Assembly (NCBI GenBank): GCA_013399895.1 | Contig: VXBA01002140.1 | Coordinates: forward strand, 22,491 to 86,490 | DNA: 64,000 nucleotides | From: Serilophus lunatus | Taxonomy: Eukaryota; Chordata; Aves; Passeriformes; Eurylaimidae | Reading direction: 5' to 3' | Part shown: positions 50,025 through 63,400 of the stretch, piece by piece | Layout of the letters: every line of letters begins with the position of its first letter | Numbering within the stretch: position 1 is the stretch's first letter | Made by a program: the position numbers and the translations under genes | The notes under the pieces: model-generated | What the model saw: only the letters and a program-made list of their open reading frames with translations | The model's database searches: none | Told to the model about the DNA's origin: nothing

Positions 50025-51909
50025 TTTCCACAACTGTTTTATTCATAGACAGATCAGGTAACTCTGCCTGATACTGAATTCCTGAATAACTCAGGAGATT
50101 GCTTGACTGCAGAACTGAGTGTTTTGGTAGTACCGACTTTCTATAAGAAAGGTTAGGTATCCAACCAATATGTAGTTCATAAGTAATTGGTACATATTTA
50201 TTGATTCCTTTCAAACCGTTCATAAACTTGAGGAACATGTGGTTAGAAAGAGGGCAGTATACATCCTTTCTCACTACAAAATCTTTCCCATCAGAGAGTC
50301 TCACTTGGTAACTTTTGGAGACTTTTCAGTTGCAAAGACAATACTGAGTCAAAAACCTCAATATGTACCTTAGAATAACACATTTTATAGATAACACTTT
50401 TCAAGTGAAGCCCATAAATAGACCATCTTCACAATTTGACCATCTCCCGGTGCCTCTGAGATATGTAAGTACTTGTATCTTGCCCTAAATACTTTTTAGA
50501 TTATATTTAAACCCAAAGCAATCAGTTTAATTATTTATTCAGTAAATTTTGCATGCATGGCAAAATGCTGATCTTTGAAGTCAGAGCATCTTCTCACATA
50601 CCAATGCAGATTAACAAAATAGTTTCACTGCAAATGTAACCATTGCTATTTTCAGAGGACAGCTAAAATCTACAAGATATTTATCTATTTTCTTCAGCAA
50701 AAAAATGAAGGGAAAAGCTATACAAATATTTTTTTCACACTAATGCAGAGAACAAAAACACATACAAAAACCTCTCAAATGTTATTATAGTTACAATTTC
50801 TCTACAAACTCCTGTACAAAACTGTGAAATAATTACTGCTTTCTTGTTTACACAATGAAGCTAGCATCAGGTCTTCTGCAATCATATCAAAATGTCACAT
50901 TTATCTTGCCAGAGAGAAACCATCACCTTATGAGAAGGTATTAACATGATTGATTTGAAGAGCCATTTTATAAAGCAAAATTCAGTTATTTCTACTTGAT
51001 GTATTTAGGGCAAATCAACTGCTTATAAATGCAGACACAGTTTTGAGTAATTCCATAGTTTGGTTTTGCTTAGAATCTAACTATGTCTTCAGAAATATTT
51101 AGTCCTTTGAGAGCACCTAGCTTCATTTTTATTTCTAATCTGTTGAACAACTTCAGGTCTTGTGCTCACCACTGAATTTACAGAAACAATTGAAATACCC
51201 TGCGTGGCACCTCCCATGTACTAACAGGTCATGACCATCAACCACGAAAGATAGGCTACTATAAAGGAGAATACAGTCTGAGAAACATAGATACCATGGT
51301 TGACCTCCAGTACAGCATGGCAGTTTTCAAGCCTTTGGTTTCCTAGTAATAAAATTATGTTAAATTCATGAAGTATTTCAGGGATTGTTGGCCTTTTCTG
51401 AATAAGGTCTAGAGTATTAGATATAGTATTAAATACTGAGGTCTAGAAATTGTACCAGTGAAGCAGTTAAGCAGCATTGCTATTTCTGGAATTTGTTTCT
51501 CTTAATCCTGTGCTGTCACATTTCTGCTTCACCTAGACCTTTGATATTCTGCTTCCTCTTGCTATGAGTTCTCTTAGCATTCATATCTAATATTCACAGA
51601 GTTCACTTCTGCCTTTCCACAGTCCACCTGATAAAGTAATCTGTGATGAAATTGCTGCAAATGGCATTACATCATGCTCATGTCTTTGAGCTGACATCAC
51701 AGCCAGACAAACAGGGCAGGGAGAGCACTGCCAAATCTGGGCTGCTTTGTTCCGAGTTGTCTTCAGTTGTCTTCTCAATTGTCAATGCTCTACTGTTTTA
51801 AGCACTCTGGCTAGTTTTGGCCAGTTTTCTTTATGGACATGACTGCAAAATTCTGAAATACTATTTTATGGGAAGACTTTGACAACTTTTTTTTATTTTT
51901 TGTCCCACT
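50025..51909. other. Unique AT-rich DNA, no gene seen
   Basis: Contains the 105-codon reverse frame 49987-50304, which starts only with GTG, has a stop a few codons upstream and shows no known motif. Nothing else is recognised. Confidence 0.5.
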
Positions 51910-51925
51910 CCCCCCCCCCCCCCCC
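51910..51925 (+). repeat. C(16) homopolymer beside an ambiguous base
   Basis: Sixteen C residues, then T and N at 51927. The N indicates that the homopolymer length or the base after it was not resolved. Confidence 0.95.
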
Positions 51926-51927
51926 TN

Positions 51928-54900
51928 AAACTCACCTTTTATTTATTTCAGTTAGATATTAAAACTTAGGCTCTATAGATCTCAATTAAGCCACGCATGT
52001 TGCAAATGTCAAATGAACTCCTTGATTTCATTTTAGGCAAAGATATTGTAAGGTTCTGTAGGTCCTATGGACAGATACCAAAAGAAATCTTTAGGACTTG
52101 CACCTGTATTTTAGCTGGCAGAGTAATTAGGTCCCATATGGTGAATGAAATGTAACGTGTCAGTATTTTGTAGGCTGAGATTTGTCACATGGAGGTGTTG
52201 GATGTAACACCCACTCTACCAACTGTTCAAAAAGGGAAAAAACCCAAAATGAGATAAAATCTTGTGTGTAAAAGAAATAGAAACCAGCCTTACAGTTTTC
52301 AGTTTCCAATGTTTCTACTGTTTTCTGTCTTTCCACCTTCCCAGAAGAGGTACATGAATCAAGATAATTTTCTCAATAATGTTTCAGAGTACTTCCTCTA
52401 AGGGCGCAACCCCCTGTGTGTTCAGTAACAGAACATGTATACAAACTACACATCTGTGAGAACTCTGCCCCACATTACAAGTAGTGTCTGAGTATCCCTT
52501 ATTCTCCGAAGTACTCACAGCACTTCCATCACACATTTGAAATGTGGGTTTTTGAAGCAAATGCTTCAAAGACACCCATGTGTACCAATGCTCAGCCTAC
52601 AAAATGCCAAACCATCATAAAATCATTGCGCAGGCCCAATGCAGATGGCTGGAGGCATGTCTCCACCAGGCTACAGAAAGGACTACAGGAATACACAGTG
52701 TAGTTCTGATCCAGCCTGTTGTGCTGAGCCACTAGCTGAGATTCTTAGTTCCAGTGTGTTGTGTCCCATGCCATACTTCCCAATGGGCTGATCAATTTGA
52801 CCACAATACTGTAATGGTAGAGCCCAATGGTGCTTTTGAACCAGACTCTTCATCATAAAGCTTTAGCATGATCTCTACAATTTCATCAGGCTACATGAGT
52901 GGTCCAGAAGAGCATGTAACTGGATCTCACTACCACATGAATCATCCGAAAGCCCCTGCTCCAATAGCCACTGCACTGTCCTGCTCTCCACAGGCAGTAT
53001 TTTCTCAGGGTAATTTTTGATGTTTTATTATGATTTCCACTCCTTAATGAGGCTAGAAGAAGAGACAATACTGTTTCCAGCCCACAGAGACACAAGTTAA
53101 CCGAACAGCAAATGTAGGTTCACAGCATAGCATAGAGGACACAACAGGCTTCTCTCTTATAAGGTGGCTTAATGTAACAAACAGGTAATTTCATGTGAAT
53201 GGAGAGGTTTAACCATTAGCCTGACATGGTCATAAGTGACTAAGCATGACTGAGACACTTCTCAACACTTTGCCTCCTGTATCAGACCTATTTGCATGTC
53301 CCTTGTCCCATAGAGTGGTGCCTAAAAGCACCATCCAGGCCCGCCTGAACAGCCTATGAACTCACACAGCAGAATCTGTCTACATAAACTGTTGTTTAAA
53401 TGCACATAAATAAGGCATAGACCTGTACCAAAATCAGCTTAGGAGCAGGAAGAGGAAAGGGCTATGTTAATGTCAGCTTGGGATTTGGACAGTTCTTGTT
53501 AATAGGTGAGAGGCCAGAGAGAGAGGGAGGTCACACAACTGAAGAAATATTTAAACAGGAAAGGCTGGAGGAAAAGAGTAACTAGTGACTACAGGTCAAG
53601 CAACTTTCGTTTCCCAGTAAATCTCTATAGCAGGATGCTGTAACAGCTATAAAACTTATCCTCCTTGGTTGAATCTAAGGTAGCTTACCAGAAGATACTA
53701 CATTTCTAGCCTGTCACAGTCATTGCATAAGTCTGTCTTCTATACAAAATCCAGAAGTCTGGGATCCCTAGATGCATGCTGTACCAGATGCTTCATTTTG
53801 AACTACTGAAGCATGCTCACACATATGCTTGTGCATAAAAACCTTTAGATTTAGAGAAAGAAAAAAAACCCAACAAAACACCAAACAACAAAAACCACTA
53901 AAACATGAAATCCCTTCATAGAAATTCTGTCTGAGTCAGTAAAACCCTCAACCACATATCCAGTAAGACATAGACCATCTACACGTCAAATTCATTTCAA
54001 TTCGGACATGCCAAAAAAAGTTCAGCATTGAAATACCCTCTACAGTGGGCTTTCAAAGCAGAGACGTAAATCAAAGAAAGAGATCACCTGATATAACTTC
54101 AAGAGGGTTTTTTAGACCTCTTAAATTTGAGCTCATCTCATGCTTTCCCTTCAGGGAAAGAAATAGGTCAGACAAATTTCCTGTCTTTTTGCATACACAA
54201 GAAAACGAGCAAGGTAACTCCACATCCCATGGTCCTGTTAGAAGGAAAAAAAACCAAAGAAGCCATTTTTATATATAACCATAACTGAAGACATACAAGA
54301 AGCTTATATTGGGAAGATAATATTCATTCTCTCACAGTCCCATTTTGGGCACTTATCCTAATCTTTTGGAAAGCTTCTGTTAATGTGAAAAAGTATTTGA
54401 ATCCTGTATTTTTGTGTAGTAAAGATGAAAGAAAAAGGAAAAACTACTTATCTATCAAATGCATCCTGAAATTCTGTTCTAATCATAAAATCAAATGAGC
54501 AGCACCTACAGGTTTTACTAATTTTCCTCCTTGGACTTCTTTGGTAACTTATGATAAAATTCTTTGAGCTGCAAAGCCAACATGGGAATGGGAAAGGAGC
54601 TGAACCTCACCACTAGTCCTCTATCAACAGAAGGTATAAGATCCCTTTCCAAACTTCTAACTTTTACTCTTTTTTCATGCCTAAATGTAGCTCCACTCAC
54701 TTGCTGTCAGGAGTTGTCTCTGCTGCCTGTTCAGCACTGCTCTCTGATCACAGCCGTACTGGGCCAAGACTTTCTGCAAGACACCCTCAAGATTATGTCT
54801 GCATCCTCCCTGACTGCTCACTCGTCTTGTTTAAAGGACCATCTTCACAGCAACCTGATGGAGAGAAGGTGAAGGGGAGATGGTGTTGGGTTATTCAAAT

Positions 54901-57340
54901 GCAATAGATATTTTGTCCATATGCTAATATAATTGAGAATGAAGTTGGCTATGAAAATTGTTGAATTTCAAGATAAAATAGAGGAAGAATTTCAACTTAT
55001 CTTTTACTTTTGAGGCTTTGCTACCATATGAAAAAATATCCCGTTTTTCACTAAATGCCAAATCTGCAAATTGAACAACTGCCATACTTTAAGCTGTAAG
55101 ATAAAATAAATGTAGACTTGTTGAAAATATATATCTTGTTAGAATCAGATTTTTTAAAAGGAGAATAGAGGCTTTAAAGCATGAATTTTAGAAGACATCT
55201 GAACTAAGTCTGGATTTTGAAGGTGAAGTACTTTAAAAATAGTGTGCAATTTTGATGGTCTTTATTTTAGCGAGGGCTCAGTCTGCATGGGTTGGTAGTC
55301 ATGGTCACATAAACGAAAAGTTTTAGAAATTTTCAAACCAGTGCATTCCATCTCATTCATAAAATTATCTACCTGAAATTGTTTGGTAATCTTATTTTGA
55401 CCAGGGGGAGATAAGAGGGGGGAAAAAAAGTCAAACCTAACCAAGGGGCAGAAGCAAAGAATTAATGTAATCAGAAAACAGACTGTGGTAAGTTTAAAAA
55501 ACCCATCAAAACTTGAGAAAGGTGAAATAATAACCCAGATGGGCAGAAGTCAAAACAAGATGGAAGCAGATAGCTGTAAAAAAGAAAAATAAACAGTACA
55601 AGTTTAAAGACCACCTCTGTATTGGTTTGTTAATAAGAAACAGCAGCTTGTATCTTCATCTATAGAAAAAAAATTTTGTGCTTCCTTTCAAGTTGAATAA
55701 GTAAATGGAATACCAATCTCCCTAAAAATAAGGAATTGACAAACTTGGAAATATTCATACAAGATCTACTAGAATAACTATGTACCTGGAAAACTCACTT
55801 CGCAGAAGGAAAAGGAGAAATAAAGATTAGAGCAACGCCTAGGAAGAAAAGGTTTTCCTTAGGAAGAACCTATCGCAATAAAGGACAACAGATTGGAGCA
55901 ACGTAGTTGGTTATTTCATTTGAAGAATGAGTAATTCACAGTCTGAACAGACTATCTGATGGCGAAATCAACTCTGTTTTATGTGAGGCCCTTAAATGAA
56001 GATGCTCTGTGTGTATCCTCACAAATACTATGCTTTAGCCTAAGTAGTAACTGTTAATGACAAACTGTTATTTTATTACCTATCTTACCTATCCAAATTA
56101 AGATGTAGAGAACAGATTTCTCTTAATTTAAATCTTAATTTCTCTTAACCTAAAGAGTGAACATGTTCTGTGATTCTGCCATGCATGATCAACAATAGTT
56201 TATATATGCTTGCCTTGCGCACTCAGAATTATAATCTTGGACAATTGATTCACCTGCTATTACTGTCTTCTTCACTGATAAGGTAATTTTCTAGATCCTG
56301 ATCATAGTCCTCTCATTATGATTTTTGCACCTTTATTTTGGCAGTACCTCTATTTTTCCTCTAAATGCCTGTAACATCACCTAGGAAGTTAGAGGAAATG
56401 TGTCTCAGCAAGAAAAGTTAATGTTAAAAAATCCAAACCTAGTTAAAGTCAAATAGGAAGCATTTGACTAGAGCACAACAAACTGAGTCTGTTGAGAAAT
56501 TTCCTCTACTTCCACTATTCTCACTTCCAGAAAGAAAAATCAAACCCCGAAGTTAAAGGAAATCTTAAATATATCATTTTCCAGTCAGTATATTTAGAAT
56601 GATGAGTTAAATTATGTTCATTTAAAAACAAGGTAGTGCTTTATGAACAAGATCGTCTCAAAATTTGATTGCCAAGGTATATGGCAACTGTTCTGTTAAT
56701 AACGTTCCCAATCACGACTTTAAAGTATGCACATACAAAGTAATTATATAAACACTATGCATTACAGCCCGGTATGCCTCCACATCATAAGCCTGCAATG
56801 AGGTTCCAGTAAGATGGATGTAACATTATTGTCTCTCCAGTGGCTTTCAAATTAAATTAAAGTCTCTAACGTTTGACTCACCTCCAAGATCATTGTCTCC
56901 TGAATGATTCAAGAATCAACTAGTCAGAACTACTTTAGGAAAGACTGAAAAGTTTAAAAGTTCCAGCACAGGCCCTTGGCCTTTTCTTAGCTTTCAATGG
57001 TATCACAAGTTACCTCTTATATGCCCAGGGCATGTCCTTCATGCATGGACCAGTATAAATACCTATTCTGTTCCCTAACTGTAAAGGAAACTTCCAATTT
57101 TGAAGCAACCTTGATTTAAGTCCTGCACTATTATGTTGCCTACAATGTAGTTTTGACGTATAAAGATACAGACAAGTGCAGGACATCTTTCTTATCTTTA
57201 TTTATGTAGAAAATTAAATTCTATGTTCTTGTAAACTCTTTTCATAGCAGGGGTTTTAAATTAGCCTTCTGGTAAGCGGGTTCTCATCCTTGTCTTTTCA
57301 ATAGTGCTGGGTAACTTTTTTCTCTCTTTCTCCTTATTCA
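51928..57340. other. Unique AT-rich DNA, no gene seen
   Basis: About 5.4 kb. A/C-rich low-complexity sequence occurs at 53860-53905. Two overlapping plus-strand frames at 54564-54907 have a balanced composition but no recognised domain. No exon, RNA gene or transposon could be supported. Confidence 0.5.
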
Positions 57341-57441
57341 CAGAATCACAGAATAACTAGATTGGAAGAGACCTCAAAGATCATCAAGTCCAACCCATAC
57401 CCTAACACCCCAACTAGACTACAGAATCACAGAATAACTAG
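57341..57441 (-). mobile_element. CR1 LINE 3'-tail fragment with internal duplication
   Basis: The plus strand starts with CAGAATCACAGAATAACTAG, the reverse complement of the CR1 tail repeat. It continues with ATTGGAAGAGACCTCAAAGA TCATCAAGTCCAACCCATAC, a typical CR1 3' end. At 57422-57441 the same 20 bases CAGAATCACAGAATAACTAG recur, 81 bases after the first copy, and the sequence then departs from CR1. The second copy indicates a tandem duplication or a second truncated insertion. It is among the least diverged CR1 pieces in the window. Confidence 0.88.
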
Positions 57442-60400
57442 CCTCACCTTCAACAGGGCTCTGATCTCCCCTGAATTCTCCATAACAGGCTCTCTTTCAA
57501 GGAATATTAAATAATGTTTTGAGTTTGGGTTGGGTTTTTTCACATATCAAAGTGTACAAACTGCACTCTTGACCTTGAAATTTATGGAAAATTACTTCAC
57601 AAACTAAGGATTTAAATTTCCTGTCACGAGGCAGCATGCACGATAAAAGAAAAATCTGTTTCAAGAATAAGAAATACAGGTTCAGAAATACACAAAATGT
57701 TTACAAACAATGAATAACGAGGCCTAGTTCATCTGCTTCTTAACTACTGGATTAATGAGATGTCAATGTGTCCAAAAATGTTTAATTTGTACACTGCATT
57801 GGTGGTACAAAATACATGCTAAATAAAATGGGATATGGGGGAAAAAAATCCAGGTTTTTTCCCAAATAAAACACCTATTTTCAAAACTGTTAAATAACAT
57901 TAATATTTGTGCAAAGCAGCTAAAAGTTCCCACCTTCTAGAATGAATTTCCCATCTGATTTATCAAATTATCTTTTATTGAATCTATTAATACAACCACG
58001 TGTCAAGCAGTTTATTTTGACCAACTTCTAAATTTTATCATTATTTTCATCCACTAAAATCATTGTTATTTTAGCTTTCAATTCTGACATGGGAACTTTT
58101 TTTATTGTGTAGAATTGTATAGAATGTCTGTTTCCCAGCTAGTTCCATAGCTTGTATTTTTTAGTCTCAAAGACAAAATATCTATGAGAGATACAGGAAA
58201 GAGAACCACTAGCTATAGCCATTGGATAACACATATTAGAAGGACCATCTCTGATCAGCAAGCACTGTGCAGTGAAACTTTGTTTTCTGAAAGATTTCCA
58301 AATCTTAACCTGATATATCCCTCTGTGATCGAAGTGGTGCACCCTGGGGGTAAGGACAATAACTGCAACATTTCTAGGCTTTAAGCAGCAGAAAAATGGA
58401 AGTGCAGCTGCAGGTTGCTGGACTCACATTGTTTCTTCTCAGTGAAGGCAAGTTTTATGACACTCCAACTTTCATTAAGTTGCTATAGAATTTAAATGGC
58501 AGAAAAAGTGACATTGAAACACTTAGCTCCTAAACAAAAGAAGCAAATAGACATTTCGGCAATCCAAATGAGCTGCTCTTAGCTAAGTCCACCTTAGATC
58601 ATCCTTTTGAAAGGGTTTTTTTTTAAGCTTTAGAACTCTTGCTGACGAGAACATCACCTTCCCTTTGTTGTCCCATAGTGTTTTCCCAAAGAATCTTCAT
58701 CCCCATTACACTCACAAAATGAGTGGTATGTGAATGAGAGTGTACCCCTCACTTTATGGTTTTCTCTTAGCCAAGACCCTTCCCAGCAGGTACATCTGGC
58801 CTAAGCAGTCTAAGAGCACTGTTAAAGTGTTTCCTGGCTAATCACTCACTGCAGAGCAATGCAAGCATTAACTCAGTGCTAATTCTGTTTTCTGTCTCAA
58901 TATTCCCAGACAAAAGATGGCATTTGCTCAGTATTCACAACTGGGATGCTAAGATAAATATTTGAAATGGGGAAAAAAAAAAGTCTACCTCTGCTACATT
59001 CAAAAAAAATGAGCAAACAATTTGGTAAGATTTGAACTTGGGTTGGGTTTTCCTTCCCCGTATTTTCTTTCAATGAGAGATTTTTTTTCAGCTTTGCTAC
59101 AAGATAAATGTGATAAAGAGTATATCAAATTGTAGCCATCCTAGTGCCAAAATTTATGTTTGAAACCTTTTAAAAGTAATTTCAGAAAACCTCAAACACA
59201 TAACTATTTTGCCCAATGGCAAAAAATTAACAATTCTGAAGTAGATTATTCTCCAGTCTTTGGAGAGGACATCCTTCAACTTTCAAAATAGATTTTCAGA
59301 AATAAATTGTCTCTGCAACTGAAAATATTTTCATGGACTAGCACAGACCTTTTTGGTACATTATTTCAATGTGGGAGTTTTTCTGCATATAAAAAATGAA
59401 AAAATATCACCTACACTTAAATTAAAATTAGCCTAATTTTCAATCATATTACTTTGTGAAAAGTAACTAACATTTTTGACGATGATTCTGCTTTTGTTAT
59501 GCTTGTCAGATTACATCCCAAGAAAATGAATGTGAACCACTTATTTATAAGCATTTATGATACATTTAAATGGAGGAAAGTGATATTCATCAGAGAGGAC
59601 TTTGAGGATGAGTTTGATCTAATGTTTATCTGCAGAGCTCTCTGAAGGAAATATCAAAAAAGTGTCTTAATTCTTAAGGCGGTGTTCAAAAGGAAATTAT
59701 ACCAACTTATCCCTTAACACCCCTAATACATTTGGGTTATTGTGTTTCAATTGTACCCCCATACAGTTCTATTTTTCCAGCATACATCACCTCTTCATCC
59801 CATTCAGTGCAGCAAAATAAATGGTTTCCAATGACAGTGAAAATTGCCTTTCCAGTTATTAATTGATTTGGCTCCAGGCAAATTTTAAGCACAGATTCTC
59901 AGGCATTGACCTTATTTCTGGCTAGGAAGGCCTGATTCAAATGTCAGTCTAGTCAACAGGAGGATATTGAGTTCAAATGGGTTTTCAAAATGAGGCCTTC
60001 AACTGCTATGAAAGGAGAAGAGAAAATTGTACATACTTTTCTCTGATTTTCAAAAAGAACAGGGAAGCCTTTCATATGGAAAATGAGGTAAACTGGCAGT
60101 TCTTTATCTCCTTCAACAGCTAGTCAGTCTCTCCCTAGTTTCTCCAACCATTTCCAATTAATTGTGGTGTCAAGTGATTAAGCAAGAAAAGGCTGAAACA
60201 AAATGCCAGTTGTACATGAGCTGCATAGCCCATCTGCGTGCCAACCATCAGTACCCAAAAGCCAAATAGAGGCATACATCTTCCTCTTTACACCTTCCTA
60301 TGTGCATTAGTTTCCATGGAGGTGGGCAACAGTTATATGAGCTAAAAAGTATCTCTAACATGCTTGAGAAATTGAGGAAATAAGCTAGGAGTCTTCTCTC

Positions 60401-63400
60401 GGCTATGCTACTTTTCTTCAGAGAGAAGCACAGGCAGAGTTCTCAGTTACGTTATTGACTTGCTGTCTGTCTGTGAAGTTGGTTTAAGAAGTGACTGTTG
60501 GTTTAATTTTAAGGAAAGTTTGTTTAAGCTCTGCTCATATCACAGTGGTGGAAAAACTCCCCGTCTGTAAGGTCAGCTGAAAGAATTCGATCAGTAGGCA
60601 ACTCCAGCACAATCTGTGTGCCTGTTGTAGCAATCCATAAAGTTGAAGGCACTTGCTTCAGGCTTCAGTATGTCTTCAGTACAAGGAGTTTCACACCAGT
60701 TTCCCTCGTTCCTGCTCAGTCCTAGCTCTCTGCCATGCAGTATTAACTTGTCTGTTCATGGACCCACACTGTGGCCTGTACTTCAGAACTGACAAGTTTT
60801 TTTAAAAAAAAGGCCATCGTATTGGGTGAAAAAGGTTTATTTTAAATTCAGATTGTTTCAGAGTAGAGCCCTATAAATAATTTGATGCAAGGAAAAGCTG
60901 GAGAGTGAGGGAAGACAACGACAATAATTTCCGACAAAGCCAAGCAAGGCAGAGTTGCAACTCAAGACTATCTAAGACTTGTAAAGATTTTTGAATGACT
61001 TATGTAAAACGCATAGTAAGTGCAATATTCATTTTTTGCTCACGTTTGCTATTGAAGAGATTTCAGAAACTTCTTCAAATTTACAAGAACTATGACAGCA
61101 GTCCTCGCTGCTTTCCCATTTCTAGGAAAAAAAATTACTTTTAGTTGTTACTTTTACACCTAGAGGCATCACCTAGATTAAATCATTACGCTGAATTTCA
61201 AAGGAGCAAAACTTACAAGAATATCTCAAATTTTTTTGTGTATTTTAAATCTGGAAATCTTGAGTAAGGATTTAACAACACAACTTCAGATCAGCCTCCC
61301 AAAGTTTTAATAATCCACTCCAAACACAGATAATTTTTAAGTGTATAAGGAAAGATTCAAATAAGAAGCCTTTTATTGTGAAACTACTGAGAGGATAGCA
61401 GGCTTTTCTTACACTAGACTGAAAGAGAGCTATAAATTTATCTGATGATGGAACTACCAAAGTAATGAAATAACCAGGCTTTTTATGCCTCTTCTCCCCA
61501 TCCAGTTTTGGAAGAGGAGAGCTTTCCTCCCTTTGGAAATTCTTCAAAGATCATACTCCAGAAGAGTATGGCAATCCATGAAAATTAGCTACAAATAATG
61601 AATGTGTATGGCCAGAACTATTGGAAACATTTAAAGAGGGACTGCTTTCAATGTGTAGTCAAGATCCTACATCAATAAAAATTACAAAGAGCAGGATTAA
61701 ATTTTTCTTTTCTATTTAGTGATAATACATATGAATGTAAGACATTGAGTAGAGCAGCATATCTGAATGTTTACAAGTAAAGAGATACTTTATTAAAAGG
61801 AAAAATAATTACAAAATATATCTTAACCCACCTCAAAACTGTCTTTAATTCATTTACTCAATTCCTTCTCTTTAGCACTTATGTGTAGGGTTTTTAATGG
61901 TGTTTTTTAAAAAATCTGTTACTGAACAGATAACATGTCTCATAATCTTTTTAAATTTGAAAGAAATACCTTGTTCGGTTTGTATTTTTCTATCCCATCA
62001 TAAATACCATCTGTTCCATTGTAATAAAACATTTGTGTGATGCTATTTAACAGGAAAGCCTATTCATCCTCATGACCAGACTATACAAATAGATGACAAA
62101 ACCATAAGGTTCCCAGAACTAAAAGTACTGAAGTACATAGTTATAGCGCTGTAAAAGTGTTACGAATGAGGCCTCAGGTATTAACAATGTACCACCTATC
62201 TTGTCCATGTTAATAAAGGCAGAAGCAGGCCAATGTTGTACTACATATATCATTCATTATTTCTCCTTCTTCACATGCATTTCTTCTATCATTTACTTGT
62301 CTTTCATTGACCATGGCATCTATGTCCTACTCCAACCCTTGTCTCTATTCCCTTCTTTGCAAGGTACAGTACAAAGTTCCTCTGCCATAAGATTGACATG
62401 CCATATGTTACCATCTGTTCCAGAGTGTCCATGGAAAGTGGTAAAAGCACGTATATTCACTCCGTGAAGAATCAGATCGTGATATAAGCTTTAGAATTCC
62501 TATGCTGAATATAAAAGCATCTCATCTAAACGAGGAGAGGTGTAAAAGTAGTTCATGGCTAAAACTAGATGAGCTATCAAAAGCAGTCAGGATATAAAAT
62601 CTTTTGGTTATGTGATGTGTCAGTGGCATTATTTTTCACCATGATTTTATTCATAGACATTTGTGAAGGGAAGGCTGCACATTTAGCCATGCCAAAGGCA
62701 TCAACTAGTACAGAATATGTTCACTACATAATGTAATGTAGAGTGATTTATACATTGTTTTATGCACTGAAGTTTTAGATTCAACTGCTAATATATATAT
62801 ATATGCATCCCCATACAAGAGGCTGCAGTTATTTACCAGCTTTCACCATCATGATGGAAATATGCTTGCAACAATCTGCATGCAAGACCAGCATTGGACC
62901 AGCATCTCCCCAAAAAGGGCTTTGAATAGCATAAAGCATACGCAGTGTGTAGGAAGGGCAATCTGCTCTCTATCGGTTATAATAAAGCCAGCAACATCTG
63001 CTACTCTTCAGCAACATCACCACCACTACTCATTCTCTTAATATTTTTCATTTCCAGATTGTATTCAGAACCTTCCATTCAGCAATTGCCTGTTTAGGCA
63101 GAGGTAACATGGTGAAGTCCTAAAACTCATTGCGGAGTCTAATTCCTTAAAACTCGTTAAATGGTAATGTCATTAGAGAGGGGCTGATGAAACTTGCTTT
63201 TAAGGTAGTATGAAATTCTAATCACTTACAGAAAGATGAAACCACTCAATCTGTCAGTACAAGAAATAACAAAATCAAGTAACTTTTCTATTGCATTACC
63301 CTTCATATACTCTTCTGAACACTGGGTAAAAGGTTTAAACTCTGTCTCAAGTAAAAAGAGAAAAGCAATTTAGCACACAGTTCTGATTTTCTGGACACTT

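Noticed and set aside
54564..54907. Two overlapping plus-strand frames (102 and 76 codons) with balanced composition
   Set aside because: No known motif, splice structure or start preference; within chance expectation.
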